Positions 55,565-64,000 of a stretch of 64,000 nucleotides of DNA are shown here, piece by piece. Position numbers and translations under genes: made by a program. The DNA is from Aporhodopirellula rubra (GTDB lineage: Bacteria > Planctomycetota > Planctomycetia > Pirellulales > Pirellulaceae). The stretch lies in NCBI RefSeq assembly GCF_014192335.1, contig NZ_JACHXU010000003.1, positions 186,001 to 250,000 on the forward strand. The letters run 5' to 3'. A model generated the notes under the pieces. The model saw only the letters and a program-made list of their open reading frames with translations. It did not search any database and was not told the origin of the DNA. Numbering within the stretch: the stretch's first letter is position 1; every line of letters begins with the position of its first letter.

Positions 55565-57679
55565 ATGCGTTCGTTTTGTTCACCAGAAGACTTTGGCGAT
55601 GATCTGTGTTTGATCCAGCAAACGGTCCGGGGGTGGGCATGGCAAACGCGTCTTCTTGTTGGACTGGCCGTTTGCTTGGCCGGGTCGGTGACGTTGTTTG
55701 CACACGAGGGAGCACATCCCTCGGGGCATTCGCACGCCGAGGGCGAGTCTGTCGCGGATGCGGTGAAGACCTCGCGGTCTAATGCGGTAATCCTGCCGTC
55801 ACCCCCGACTGGCGACGATGTCTTTCATTTCGCCATTTATGGTGACCGTACCGGTGGTGTGCCTGCCGGTTTGAAGGTGCTCGAACAGGCCGTTGTCGAC
55901 ACGAATCTCCTCGATCCTGATCTCGTTATGACGGTGGGAGATTTGGTGCAAGGTTACAACGAGTCGGGCCAGTGGCTCGAGCAGATGCACGAATTCAAGG
56001 ACATCGTCAACCGTTTGAATATGAAATGGTATCCGGTTGCGGGCAATCACGATGTTTACTGGCGGGGGCAAGGTCCGGCGCCTCAGGGGCATCACGAATC
56101 AAACTATGAAAAGCACTTTGGCCCGTTGTGGTATAGCTTCACGCATAAGAATGCCGGATTCATCGTTCTTTATTCGGACGAAGGTGATCCTGCCACGAAT
56201 CTGAAGGCGTTCAACGTGGGGGCTCTGCAGAACATGAGCGATGAGCAGATGGCGTTCTTGGAGTCGGCGCTGTCGGAAATGAAAGAAAAGGATCACGTCT
56301 TTGTTTTTCTGCACCATCCTCGCTGGACCGGTGGAGGATACGAAGGCAGCAATTGGTCTCGCGTGCATCAGATACTCGCCGCGGCGGGCAATGTCACGGC
56401 CGTCTTCGCGGGGCATATCCACCACATGCGATATGACGGCGAGAAGGACGGCATCGCTTACTACGCCCTCGCAACGACAGGCGGTGCGCTGCGTGCGGAA
56501 ATTCCTGACGCCGGTTATTTGCATCACCTCAATCTGGTGACCGTGCGGCAAGACCGAATTTCAGTGTCCGCGATCCCCATCGGCGCTGTGATCGATCCGA
56601 AACAGTTTACGCCAGAGTTCTTGGCCGAAGTCGAAGCCGCAGCCAAGGTTCGATGCGTGCAAACATCATCGGAACTCATCGTCGATGCGGACGGATCGTG
56701 TCGTGGCGATGTGACGATGAAGATTAAGAATCCTGGCTCTCGCGATGTCGATGTCACGTTAATGAATCTCCCGGCGAGTTCGCAAAATGGATGGCAGTCA
56801 ACGCTGGATCACAGTCACTTCGTCATCGCAGGTGGCGAAGAGAAGGAGATTGCGTTTGAGATTGCTCGGAGTGTCGGTTCGATGGGACAGGTGGCTGTGC
56901 CGGCGGTTCGTATGGAAATCGACGTGTTAACCTCGGCCGCTCGCGTTCGACTGCCAGTCGTCGATTCACCGCTGAAAATCTCGCCCGGGCAGGTTCCCGC
57001 AGAGTATTTTGCCGGCAATGTGGATCGTTGTTTGTCGGTGACGAACGAGGCATCGGCGATCCGTATCGACTCTGCCGATCTCGATTTGCCCAATGGGCCC
57101 ATGACCGTTGAGGCCTGGGTGCGGCCCACGGAGGTTGCCGGATATCGCGGTGTCTTGGCTAAGACCGAGAGTTCCGAATTCGCAATCTTCAGCGATGAAG
57201 GTGTTCCAGAATTCTCGATCCACGTCGGTGGGCGGTACGTCGTTGCGAAAGCGACTCGGCCAATGGTTGTTGATCGCTGGACGCACTTGGCCGGTGTGTT
57301 CGATGGCGACGAGGTGCGGTTGTTTGTTGATGGGACGCGAGTGGACTCGAAGCCGGCGAGAACTAAGGCAGACAAGCAGGAGCAACCTGTTCGGCGGAAG
57401 CGAAACAAGTTGCCGTTGTTTATCGGCGCGGACACGGACGCCCGCGGTGTGGCAGCGCGAGGGATGAGAGGATTGATCGACGAAGTGCGGATATCGAAGT
57501 CTGCCGTTTACACGGACTCTTTCACGCCTGAGGCACGCCATCTCCCAACGTCCGATACGGTCCTGTTGATGCATCTCGATCGTTCGATCGGTCCGTTCAC
57601 GCTCGATCACAGCGCCTCGGCGTCGAAAGGCATGCTCGGGAGGTCGAGCGTTCTTGTCGAGAGTCCACCGAAAGACTGA
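55565..57679 (+). CDS. Secreted metallophosphoesterase with C-terminal LamG-like domain
   Basis: The 704-residue protein starts with ATG 55565, with GAGG upstream. A hydrophobic stretch near 30-47 (LLVGLAVCLAGSVTLFA) acts as signal or anchor and is followed by a His-rich segment (HEGAHPSGHSHAEG). The calcineurin-like phosphoesterase motifs are present: IYGDRT (near 92), VGDLVQG, VAGNHDVYW (near 160), FLHHPRW (near 250) and FAGHIHHMRYDG (near 282). The C-terminal 200 residues are a concanavalin-like LamG domain (GPMTVEAWVRPTEVAGYRGV, GLIDEVRIS, LLMHLD), often used for glycan binding. It is probably a periplasmic phosphatase or nuclease acting on extracellular phosphate compounds. Confidence 0.88.
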   Translation: MRSFCSPEDFGDDLCLIQQTVRGWAWQTRLLVGLAVCLAGSVTLFAHEGAHPSGHSHAEGESVADAVKTSRSNAVILPSPPTGDDVFHFAIYGDRTGGVPAGLKVLEQAVVDTNLLDPDLVMTVGDLVQGYNESGQWLEQMHEFKDIVNRLNMKWYPVAGNHDVYWRGQGPAPQGHHESNYEKHFGPLWYSFTHKNAGFIVLYSDEGDPATNLKAFNVGALQNMSDEQMAFLESALSEMKEKDHVFVFLHHPRWTGGGYEGSNWSRVHQILAAAGNVTAVFAGHIHHMRYDGEKDGIAYYALATTGGALRAEIPDAGYLHHLNLVTVRQDRISVSAIPIGAVIDPKQFTPEFLAEVEAAAKVRCVQTSSELIVDADGSCRGDVTMKIKNPGSRDVDVTLMNLPASSQNGWQSTLDHSHFVIAGGEEKEIAFEIARSVGSMGQVAVPAVRMEIDVLTSAARVRLPVVDSPLKISPGQVPAEYFAGNVDRCLSVTNEASAIRIDSADLDLPNGPMTVEAWVRPTEVAGYRGVLAKTESSEFAIFSDEGVPEFSIHVGGRYVVAKATRPMVVDRWTHLAGVFDGDEVRLFVDGTRVDSKPARTKADKQEQPVRRKRNKLPLFIGADTDARGVAARGMRGLIDEVRISKSAVYTDSFTPEARHLPTSDTVLLMHLDRSIGPFTLDHSASASKGMLGRSSVLVESPPKD

Positions 57680-57891
57680 TCGGCGGCGACGGTTGGCGTG
57701 GTATCGAGATTGGATGCTGCAATGGCTATTTGTGAGGGCAGCGGCCTGTCGGTGTGGTAGCAAGCGTGTTTGAGGCGGATGGTGCGGGGCATGTCCGCCT
57801 GAGCGATTTTGCAGTTGTTTTCCCGTCGATGAGTCAGGCGATTTTGCGGTCCCGGGTTGCCCGTTTTGGTGCACGAGGTGACGATTGAGGA

Positions 57892-58785
57892 ATGGAAACA
57901 CCCTCAGATCAGCCCGTTGTTGCCTTTGAGTCATCGCACCGCGCTCCCTGTCAGGAGGTCAGTTTGGTGTTGCAGGCGATTGGCATTTCGTCCGAGATCG
58001 CCCGTGACAAAAACGGCTGGGTAGTGGTCGTCGACGCCGCCCGGCATTCGGTTGCGGTGGACGAAATTGACGACTACCTGCGAGACAAATCCGTCGAAGT
58101 GCCGCGAGTGGAGTCGCGGGTTCGTTTATTCGGTGGAGCGGTTGTTGGTGTCGTTTTTTACGTTTCGATACTCGTTTCCGTGTTCGTTCTCGACGGTATC
58201 TCGGCGTACGGTGTTTCGTGGAGCGACGTCGGGCATATGCGTGCCGGCGACGTCATGTCGGGCCAGTTCTATCGCACCGTCACAGCATTGATGTTGCATG
58301 CCGACGCGTTGCACCTGATGTCGAATTTAGCCTTTGGCGGATTCTTTGGTTTGTTGGTCGGCCGAATTTTTGGGGGCGGGATCGCGTGGTTGGCGATAGT
58401 CGTTTCGGGAGCAATGGGAAACGGACTGAACGCATTGCTGAGAGAGGCCGGGCACACATCGATTGGTGCTTCGACTGCAGTTTTCGCTGCGTTGGGAATT
58501 CTGGTGGCGCACGCGCTGCGCCCTCGGGCAGGTGACGCTTCGACCAGGATGCAGCGTTGGAGTCCTTTGATCGCCGGCGTGCTGATGTTTGCGTTCATCG
58601 GCCTCGAAGGGGAACGCACCGATGTGCTCGCTCACACGACAGGGTTGGTTTCAGGGTTGGTCGTGGGGGCGTTGTGCAGTCGATTGCCGGAGCGGATGTT
58701 TGCGAGCGAGGCGGCGCAGTTCGCTGCCGCGGGGATCACGTTTGCGATCATTGTCCTGTCGTGGGCAATTGCAGCAACCGGTTAA
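57892..58785 (+). CDS. Rhomboid-family intramembrane serine protease
   Basis: The 297-residue protein has a soluble N-terminal part (about 1-75) and then six or so transmembrane helices. The rhomboid catalytic dyad is visible: GASTAVFAALGI (Ser, near 200) in one helix and LAHTTGLVSGLVVG (His, near 245) in a later helix, with HLMSNLAFGGFFG as the supporting His-x-x-x-Asn segment. Rhomboids cut transmembrane substrates in the membrane plane. The N-terminal domain (VSLVLQAIGISSEIARDKNG) is unassigned. ATG 57892 follows GAGG. The gene stands alone, 212 bases after the phosphoesterase gene; that gap holds no visible feature. Confidence 0.9.
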   Translation: METPSDQPVVAFESSHRAPCQEVSLVLQAIGISSEIARDKNGWVVVVDAARHSVAVDEIDDYLRDKSVEVPRVESRVRLFGGAVVGVVFYVSILVSVFVLDGISAYGVSWSDVGHMRAGDVMSGQFYRTVTALMLHADALHLMSNLAFGGFFGLLVGRIFGGGIAWLAIVVSGAMGNGLNALLREAGHTSIGASTAVFAALGILVAHALRPRAGDASTRMQRWSPLIAGVLMFAFIGLEGERTDVLAHTTGLVSGLVVGALCSRLPERMFASEAAQFAAAGITFAIIVLSWAIAATG

Positions 58786-59257
58786 TGCCGCTGAACGCGG
58801 ATGCGGGCACATGCTCTCGCGGGAATACCTCGAGCAAACAGCTTCGTTTTGCCTGGTGCAGGGCAAACTTAACGAATCATTCAAATTGGCGAGGCGAGGC
58901 GTCGCGAATCGCTGCGAGAGTTTTTCCACGGTGAGCGTTGTTCGATCCGGCGTCGGCGCGCGGATTTGCAGCGTCGGGACCGTTTTTGGTTTAGGGGGAG
59001 CAGCCGCAAAAGAAACCAGAGCCGTCGGCAAAATCTGGTGGTGCGGGAGAGAGCGATACGCCTGATGTGGTTTGTGAAAACCTCGTCATGACGACCGCTC
59101 AGCAACCTCACGCGGCAGGTTGTTCCGGCTTGTTTCAAACCGTTTGCCGCGTTTTCTAATTCTTCACTTCTTCACTTCTGTATTTTATTCAACGAGCGGT
59201 GCGTATAACCGTTGTGATCGAAAACGACCGGTCGGGTCAACGTCCGCTGAGAATCAA
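58786..59257. other. Intergenic region between convergent rhomboid and cold-shock genes
   Basis: This 472-base stretch has no supported gene. A short tandem TTCTTCAC repeat lies near 59160. No convincing terminator or RNA element is visible. Confidence 0.5.
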
Positions 59258-59458
59258 TTACTCAGCGAGTGAGACGTTCTCAGCGCAAGGTCCCTTAGGG
59301 CCTCGACCTTCGGTGTAAGTCACTCGTTGACCTTCGCGAAGGTCGTCGAATGCGACCCCCTGAAGACTCGACGAGTGAAAAAACAAGTCTTTGCTACTTC
59401 CAGTGTCGATGAATCCAAATCCCTTATCGGTGACTCGTTTGATCGTACCCTCTGCCAT
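59258..59458 (-). CDS. Cold-shock domain protein
   Basis: The 66-residue product is a single CSD with RNP1 DKGFGFIDTG and RNP2 KDLFFHSSSLQ, a small nucleic-acid chaperone that binds single-stranded RNA or DNA. It starts at ATG 59458 with AGGAATGAACAG upstream. The genes of this family often have long, cold-responsive 5-prime leaders; the 409-base region upstream could hold one, but I cannot prove it from the sequence. It is divergent from ruvA. The length is normal. Confidence 0.95.
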   Translation of the reverse strand: MAEGTIKRVTDKGFGFIDTGSSKDLFFHSSSLQGVAFDDLREGQRVTYTEGRGPKGPCAENVSLAE

Positions 59459-59867
59459 CTGTTCATTCCTAAAAGGTGTCTTGTAGCCGAACCCAAAAAC
59501 AGTGTGCCCTCGGTGCTCGACTACTGCGGAAAAGTGTATCGCCCAGAGGCGGTTTTGGCGATGCAGGCCGCGGATTCAGTTTCGCATTTTTCGTTTTCCA
59601 AACGCGTTGACCCTGCGAATCGTTGTGAAATCGGCAACGAAAGAAGTTTCATGAAAACTTTCGTCAAGCAGACAATTCGGGCAGTTGTGTCCAATTTCAG
59701 CGTGTTCGCTCGGATTCGCGCAGCAATTCGACACTGAATCGGAGGCCGGCGGTCCGGCCCGATTGCGAATCTCTGGCGGCATGGCGGTTGATGTACTAAA
59801 TTCGCCTACACGACGCACTTACATTGAATCATCCATTGAAAATGTCTCCATCCACGAAGGAAGCGAA
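59459..59867. other. Divergent intergenic region between the cold-shock gene and ruvA
   Basis: This 409-base stretch holds the cold-shock leader on the minus strand and the ruvA leader on the plus strand. In-frame codons upstream of ruvA are open but show no RuvA homology. I find no confident promoter pair. Confidence 0.5.
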
Positions 59868-60494
59868 TTGATTAGCGCGATTGCTGGGACGCTCAGCCAT
59901 GTCGGAGAAACAAGCGTGACGATCCAGGCCGGACCGTTCGACTACGAGGTATTTGTTGGTGATTTCACGCGGCGTCAGTTGCAACCGAAACTAAACGAAG
60001 ACGTCCGACTGCATACGCTCGATTACATCGAGGGGAATACGACGGGCGGGCGATTGACGCCTCGCTTGGTCGGGTTTTTGACTCTTCCGGAGCGGCAGTT
60101 CTTTGACCTATTCTGCAGCGTCGACGGGGTTGGCGCGAAAAAAGCATTGCGAGCGATGGTCCGCCCGGTTCGTGAGCTCGCCGTTTTGATCGAGGAGCAA
60201 GACACCAAGTCGTTGTCGACGCTTCCCGGAATCGGCGCCGCGACGAGCGAACGAATCATCGCGAAGCTGCGTCGGAAGATGCCCCGGTTCGCGTTGATGG
60301 TCGCCGGAGAAGAATTGTCCGGAGGCGGAACGACGCAAAGTTCGCCGGTGGTCGAAGAAACCTACGAGGCCCTCGTCATGCTCGGCCACAGCGAAACCGA
60401 TGCACGGCATTTGATTGACGAGGCCATCGCGAGCGGACGTAAATTCAAAGATACCGAGTCGTTGTTGACTGCGATTTACCAGAAATCAAAGTAA
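59868..60494 (+). CDS. ruvA: Holliday junction branch migration protein RuvA
   Basis: The chosen TTG at 59868 gives 208 residues beginning like RuvA ([20 protein letters not shown], first residue Met when initiated). It is supported by AAGGAAG four bases upstream; the longer ATG-started frame would add a non-homologous 60-residue extension. The OB-fold domain leads into two helix-hairpin-helix motifs ([34 protein letters not shown]), and the C-terminal RuvB-binding domain is present ([20 protein letters not shown]). RuvA clamps Holliday junctions and loads RuvB. Neither ruvB nor ruvC is adjacent. Confidence 0.93.
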   Translation: MISAIAGTLSHVGETSVTIQAGPFDYEVFVGDFTRRQLQPKLNEDVRLHTLDYIEGNTTGGRLTPRLVGFLTLPERQFFDLFCSVDGVGAKKALRAMVRPVRELAVLIEEQDTKSLSTLPGIGAATSERIIAKLRRKMPRFALMVAGEELSGGGTTQSSPVVEETYEALVMLGHSETDARHLIDEAIASGRKFKDTESLLTAIYQKSK

Positions 60495-60612
60495 TCACCT
60501 TGATTGCCGCGAACCTGATACAATCGTGGACGTGAACCTGTCACGTCGGCGATGGGGAGGGACACCCCTGGTCCGTCGGTTTCCTGACCAATTCAACTGT
60601 CACGAATTGAAC

Positions 60613-61527
60613 ATGCCTGAACCCACTCTCGTCCTTGCCGTTGATGACAGCATCACTCAGGTTACCGGCATGCAGATTATGCTGCAGCAGCACGGATATG
60701 AGGTGGTGACGGCTAGCAACGGACGACTGGCGCTCGAATCAATACGCGAACGCAGACCCGCGATCGTGGTGACCGACCTTCAGATGCCGGAAATGGACGG
60801 CCTGCAATTGGTCGCTGCCCTCCGCGAGGAATTTGCCGGTTTGCCGATTGTCCTAACGACGGCGAAGGGCAGCGAAGAAATTGCGGCCAAGGCACTGCGT
60901 CTCGGTGCGTCCAGTTACGTTCCCAAGCGAACGTTGAACGAAGATTTGGTGCCGACGATCGAACGCATGTTGTCGATGGTCGATGTGGCTGATCATCACA
61001 CCAAGCCATCGTCACTGTTGAAATCCGTCCACCTGGAAATGTCGCTCGGCAACAACGACGTCGAAGTTCCGAACGTGATTGCCCGGTTGGAACAACCGTT
61101 GACGGAACTCGGCTTGCTCGACGATACGATGCAGATGCAAATTTCGACGGCGTTGGATGAGGCGCTCATTAACGCGATCATCCACGGCAACCTCGAAATA
61201 TCGACCGAGTTGCGTTACGAAGGGACCGACGAGCAGTTCCGCGAAGTCGTTCACGCTCGACAAAAGCAGGAACCGTACCGTGATCGACACGTGACGATCC
61301 TGATGGAGGCCAACCGTGAAGAAGTGACCTTCACGATTCGTGACCAAGGCACGGGATTTGATGTCGGGGCGTTGCCCGATCCGACTGACTTCAGCAATCT
61401 CGGTGAATGCGGCGGACGAGGGCTTTTGTTGATCAACGCGTTCATGGACAAAGTCACACATAACGCCGAAGGCACCGAAATCGTGATGTTCAAGCGGAAG
61501 GCGGACGCGTCTCTTGAGACTGATTGA
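60613..61527 (+). CDS. Receiver domain fused to RsbW-like histidine kinase ATPase domain
   Basis: ATG at 60613 gives 304 residues. The N-terminal receiver (about 8-125) has acidic VDDS, the phospho-acceptor Asp in [12 protein letters not shown] and the Thr/Lys segments LTTAKGS and YVPKRTL. The C-terminal half is an ATPase of the anti-sigma/serine kinase type: N-box [17 protein letters not shown]1 [15 protein letters not shown] and [18 protein letters not shown]. There is no DHp domain, so it is not a normal sensor kinase. The design suggests a switch in which receiver phosphorylation controls a serine-kinase or anti-sigma activity. It converges with a hybrid histidine kinase gene, overlapping it by 38 bases, which could supply the phosphate; the link is inference. 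Confidence 0.88.
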   Translation: MPEPTLVLAVDDSITQVTGMQIMLQQHGYEVVTASNGRLALESIRERRPAIVVTDLQMPEMDGLQLVAALREEFAGLPIVLTTAKGSEEIAAKALRLGASSYVPKRTLNEDLVPTIERMLSMVDVADHHTKPSSLLKSVHLEMSLGNNDVEVPNVIARLEQPLTELGLLDDTMQMQISTALDEALINAIIHGNLEISTELRYEGTDEQFREVVHARQKQEPYRDRHVTILMEANREEVTFTIRDQGTGFDVGALPDPTDFSNLGECGGRGLLLINAFMDKVTHNAEGTEIVMFKRKADASLETD

Positions 61528-64000
61528 GGTCGCTCATATACGACCGAGTGCATCGAACGAGCTCGTCGAGCATCCACGCGGCCGTCGAAATGTCGCCCGT
61601 GTTGGCTTGCCTCTCTAAACGTTGGGCGGACGCCATCACCGGTTCGGCGCCGAGGCAACCGGCGGCACCTTTGAGCGTGTGAGCACTGCGGTGCAAGGCC
61701 AACGCATCGCTTTCGTTGAGTTGATCACGCATCAACGGAAGCAATTGGTCGGCTTCTTCGATAAACGCGAATGCGAGTTGCCTCGCCATCTCTTCGTCGC
61801 CTCGCGTTTTGTTGAGGACCGTTGCCCATGCCGAAGGGCATGCGTCCTCATCCGTGTCGAGCGAGTGGGGCGTGGCTTGACGCGTCGGCAACTTCTCGCC
61901 AAATGAACCGTCGTCGAGCCTCGCATTGGTTTGAGTCGATGGGTTTTCCGACTCGTCATCGTGCTCCGGTTCGGATTCCCTAAATGAGGGCGTCTCATCC
62001 AATGCCATTTCATGCTTGGGGGCAACGCGGCGTCGATTTGTGTTGTCGTGTTCTTGGGCGTTGACGCGTTCGGTCTCGCTAGCGTGCGTTGAAGTTCTGT
62101 CTTGGGGGTTGCTCTCGGAGTGTGACTGGCCTCTCACGCCGGTCGGTTGCTCTCCGCGTGCTTCCGTTTCGTGAGACTCAACTTCGGTTGTTTCGTCGCG
62201 GTCATCTGCCGGATCGGTCGACGCGGGCTCTCCAACGCCATTGGGTTGTGGTTGTTCAAAGGAGCGAATGCGTTCGTTCTGTGCCGATCGCTCGTTGAAC
62301 AGCGACGCTTCGTTCAATGCGACGGCATCTTTCGGGTTCAACGATTCATCATCCGCGTTGAGTGACGCCGGGGCTTCGGCGAGGACTCTCTGTAGGTCGG
62401 CAACATCGAAGGGTTTCGAGATGTAGTCGTCCATGCCTGCGGCGAGGCAATGTTCGCGATCGCCTTTCATCGCTTCGGCGGTCATTGCGACGATGAATTG
62501 GTGTTTCCCTGTCGTCTTTTCGCCTTCCCGAATCACCGTGGTGGCTTCGAAACCGTTCATCTCTGGCATTTGAATGTCCATAAGAACGATGTCGAAATTC
62601 TCCCGTTCAAGTGCGTCAATCGCTTCGCGTCCGTTGACTGCCAACTCGACTTGGTGTCCCCATTTATTGAGGAATCCCAGAGCGACCCTTTGATTAACGA
62701 TTCCATCTTCGACCAAGAGGATTTTTCGAGGTGCGATTTTGGGATGCGGATCTCTCTGCGGCGGAAGCAAACGTTTCTCATGGTCGACCCCCATGACTTC
62801 GAGTACGACGTCGCGGAGTTCGGACGCGATGACCGGTTTCGTTAGATAGCGGTTGATCCCGAGTTCACGCATGCGCGGCGAACTCAAGCCCGCGAACGAG
62901 GACGAGAGCATCACGATCGGGCCATGTCGAAACTCGTCTGACCGTTTGACGAGTTGTTCGGCAAAACCGACACCGTCGAGATTAGGCATGTGGTAATCGA
63001 GGAGGATCAGGCCGAACGGATTGCCTTCGGAAATTGATTCGGCGATGACGTCGAGGGCGGTCTCGCCGTCATCCGCCATGACCGGTTTGAGATTCCACAA
63101 CTGCAAAATTTCTTGCAAGATACGACGGTTCGTCGCGTTGTCGTCAACGACGAGCACGCGGGTTCCGGCGATTTTGGAAAAGGCGGCGGGCCGGCGTGGA
63201 GTCTGGTCAGGCGAGATCCCCAGTCGCACGTAGAAATGGAACGTCGTGCCCACCCCGAGTTCGCTTTCGACCCACACTTTTCCGTCCATCATCTGGATCA
63301 ACCGAGCCGAAATCGTGAGCCCCAGTCCCGTGCCTCCGAATCGCCGGGTCGTCGATGCGTCCGCTTGTGAGAACGCCTCGAAGATTTTCTCTTGTTTTTC
63401 TTTCGCGATCCCGATGCCGGTGTCGCGCACTGTGACGTGCAAAACTGCTTCGTCGTCGTCGAGTGTTTCGGGGTTAACGTCAACGACGACCTCACCGCTG
63501 TTGGTGAACTTGATCGCGTTGCCGACGAAGTTGACAACGATTTGACGGAGTCTGCCGGGGTCGCCGATCAATTCGTTCGGAATCCTCGGGTCAATGCGTC
63601 CAGCGAGTTCGAGCCCTTTTTCGTTGGCCTTGAGAGTGAGCAGCTTGATCGCTTTTCCGATGCAGTCTCTTAAATTGAATGTCACCGTATCGAGTTCGAG
63701 TCGACCGGCTTCGATCTTTGAAAAATCTAGAATGTCGTTGAGAAGTCGCAGTAGCGAGTCCGCAGACTGCTGCACCAGCGTGAGGAACTCTCGCTGTTCG
63801 GCGGTCATTTCGGTTCCCGAGAGCAGTTCCGTCATGCCGAGGATACCGTTCATCGGGGTCCGGATTTCGTGGCTCATGTTCGCCAGGAATTCGCTCTTGG
63901 CAGAGTTCGCAGCGTCCGCGATTTCTTTTGCCGCCAGCAATTCTTCGGCCGCCATGCGACGGGCGGTGATATCGCGGCTGATGCCGACCATCCCCATCAC
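61490..64000 (-). CDS. Hybrid sensor histidine kinase with two receivers and an Hpt domain (5-prime end cut off by the window)
   Basis: The gene enters from the right edge, so the start and input domains are missing. The first visible residues ([11 protein letters not shown]) are the end of a PAS/PAC module. Next come the DHp and CA domains ([61 protein letters not shown]). The first receiver has [10 protein letters not shown] and [11 protein letters not shown]; the second has [11 protein letters not shown] and [13 protein letters not shown] linker of about 175 charged, low-complexity residues precedes an Hpt domain ([16 protein letters not shown]). This is a complete phosphorelay in one protein. 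Ligand and output are unknown. The facing receiver-RsbW gene is the closest potential partner. Confidence 0.9.
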   Translation of the reverse strand: MMGMVGISRDITARRMAAEELLAAKEIADAANSAKSEFLANMSHEIRTPMNGILGMTELLSGTEMTAEQREFLTLVQQSADSLLRLLNDILDFSKIEAGRLELDTVTFNLRDCIGKAIKLLTLKANEKGLELAGRIDPRIPNELIGDPGRLRQIVVNFVGNAIKFTNSGEVVVDVNPETLDDDEAVLHVTVRDTGIGIAKEKQEKIFEAFSQADASTTRRFGGTGLGLTISARLIQMMDGKVWVESELGVGTTFHFYVRLGISPDQTPRRPAAFSKIAGTRVLVVDDNATNRRILQEILQLWNLKPVMADDGETALDVIAESISEGNPFGLILLDYHMPNLDGVGFAEQLVKRSDEFRHGPIVMLSSSFAGLSSPRMRELGINRYLTKPVIASELRDVVLEVMGVDHEKRLLPPQRDPHPKIAPRKILLVEDGIVNQRVALGFLNKWGHQVELAVNGREAIDALERENFDIVLMDIQMPEMNGFEATTVIREGEKTTGKHQFIVAMTAEAMKGDREHCLAAGMDDYISKPFDVADLQRVLAEAPASLNADDESLNPKDAVALNEASLFNERSAQNERIRSFEQPQPNGVGEPASTDPADDRDETTEVESHETEARGEQPTGVRGQSHSESNPQDRTSTHASETERVNAQEHDNTNRRRVAPKHEMALDETPSFRESEPEHDDESENPSTQTNARLDDGSFGEKLPTRQATPHSLDTDEDACPSAWATVLNKTRGDEEMARQLAFAFIEEADQLLPLMRDQLNESDALALHRSAHTLKGAAGCLGAEPVMASAQRLERQANTGDISTAAWMLDELVRCTRSYMSDLNQSQETRPPSA

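Noticed and set aside
59685-59867. Longer RuvA start that adds about 60 N-terminal residues
   Set aside because: RuvA proteins begin directly with the OB fold; the TTG at 59868 has a good ribosome-binding site at the right distance.
60713-61461. Minus-strand frames within the receiver-RsbW gene
   Set aside because: They are antisense to the receiver and ATPase motifs and have no domain of their own.
1-64000. CRISPR array, tRNA genes, insertion sequences, prophage or integrase genes
   Set aside because: No regular direct-repeat array, no TTCGA-arm cloverleaf candidate, no transposase and no phage gene was seen anywhere in the window.

Overview
The window looks like a chromosome segment of a Rhodopirellula-type marine planctomycete. 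Four kinds of evidence point there: a giant PVC-type CxxCH protein joining a propeller, HEAT repeats and a haem site; a secreted subtilase with the planctomycete N-terminal motif LETLENRRLLAAD; planctomycete-style redoxin/cytochrome/monooxygenase fusions; and moderately high GC with many genes lacking a clear Shine-Dalgarno site. I saw no tRNA or rRNA gene, CRISPR array, insertion sequence, prophage or integrase. The region is chromosomal backbone carrying several unusual fusion genes.

Layout. 1-5.1 kb: tail of a gamma-carbonic-anhydrase-like gene, a secreted lactonase, rimI, and a composite sigma factor with several helix-turn-helix units in front of a sigma core that lacks region 3. 5.1-8.0 kb: two exported proteins of unknown function, one with a Tat signal. 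8.1-18.6 kb: information processing, namely rpmA, a UvrD/Rep helicase, an AddAB-like nuclease/helicase pair overlapping by ATGA, folK with an in-frame minisatellite and a degenerate kinase-like tail, and rdgB. 18.6-20.7 kb: a small lipoprotein divergent from a cysteine-rich barrel protein. 21-26 kb: MoxR, a zinc-ribbon coiled-coil protein and a BatD-BatE fusion. 26-35.7 kb: the PVC haem protein, a methyltransferase with a fructosamine kinase, a redoxin/haem/copper-monooxygenase fusion and the subtilase.

35.9-43.6 kb: asparagine synthase, then a second MoxR with its DUF58 and transglutaminase partners, then cmk. 43.7-47 kb: the str locus on the minus strand (rpsL, rpsG, terminator, fusA). 47.4-55.4 kb: dapA, a deoxyhypusine-synthase-like enzyme, an LRR membrane protein that converges with and overlaps an O-antigen-ligase-like gene, and an ACT-malic enzyme. 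55.5-64 kb: a phosphoesterase-LamG protein, a rhomboid protease, a cold-shock gene, ruvA with a TTG start, a receiver/RsbW-type kinase protein, and a hybrid histidine kinase that runs off the right edge.

Themes. The DNA-repair genes (helicase, AddAB-like pair, ruvA) and translation genes (rpmA, rimI, rpsL, rpsG, fusA) are housekeeping. The two MoxR loci represent the two common MoxR partner sets, Bat-type and transglutaminase-type. The most unusual items are the composite sigma factor, the folK fusion, the cysteine-rich barrel with its divergent lipoprotein, the BatD-BatE fusion, and the facing receiver-RsbW and hybrid-kinase pair. I saw no single gene cluster that clearly forms a wholly new system. 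The sigma factor is the strongest candidate for new biology.
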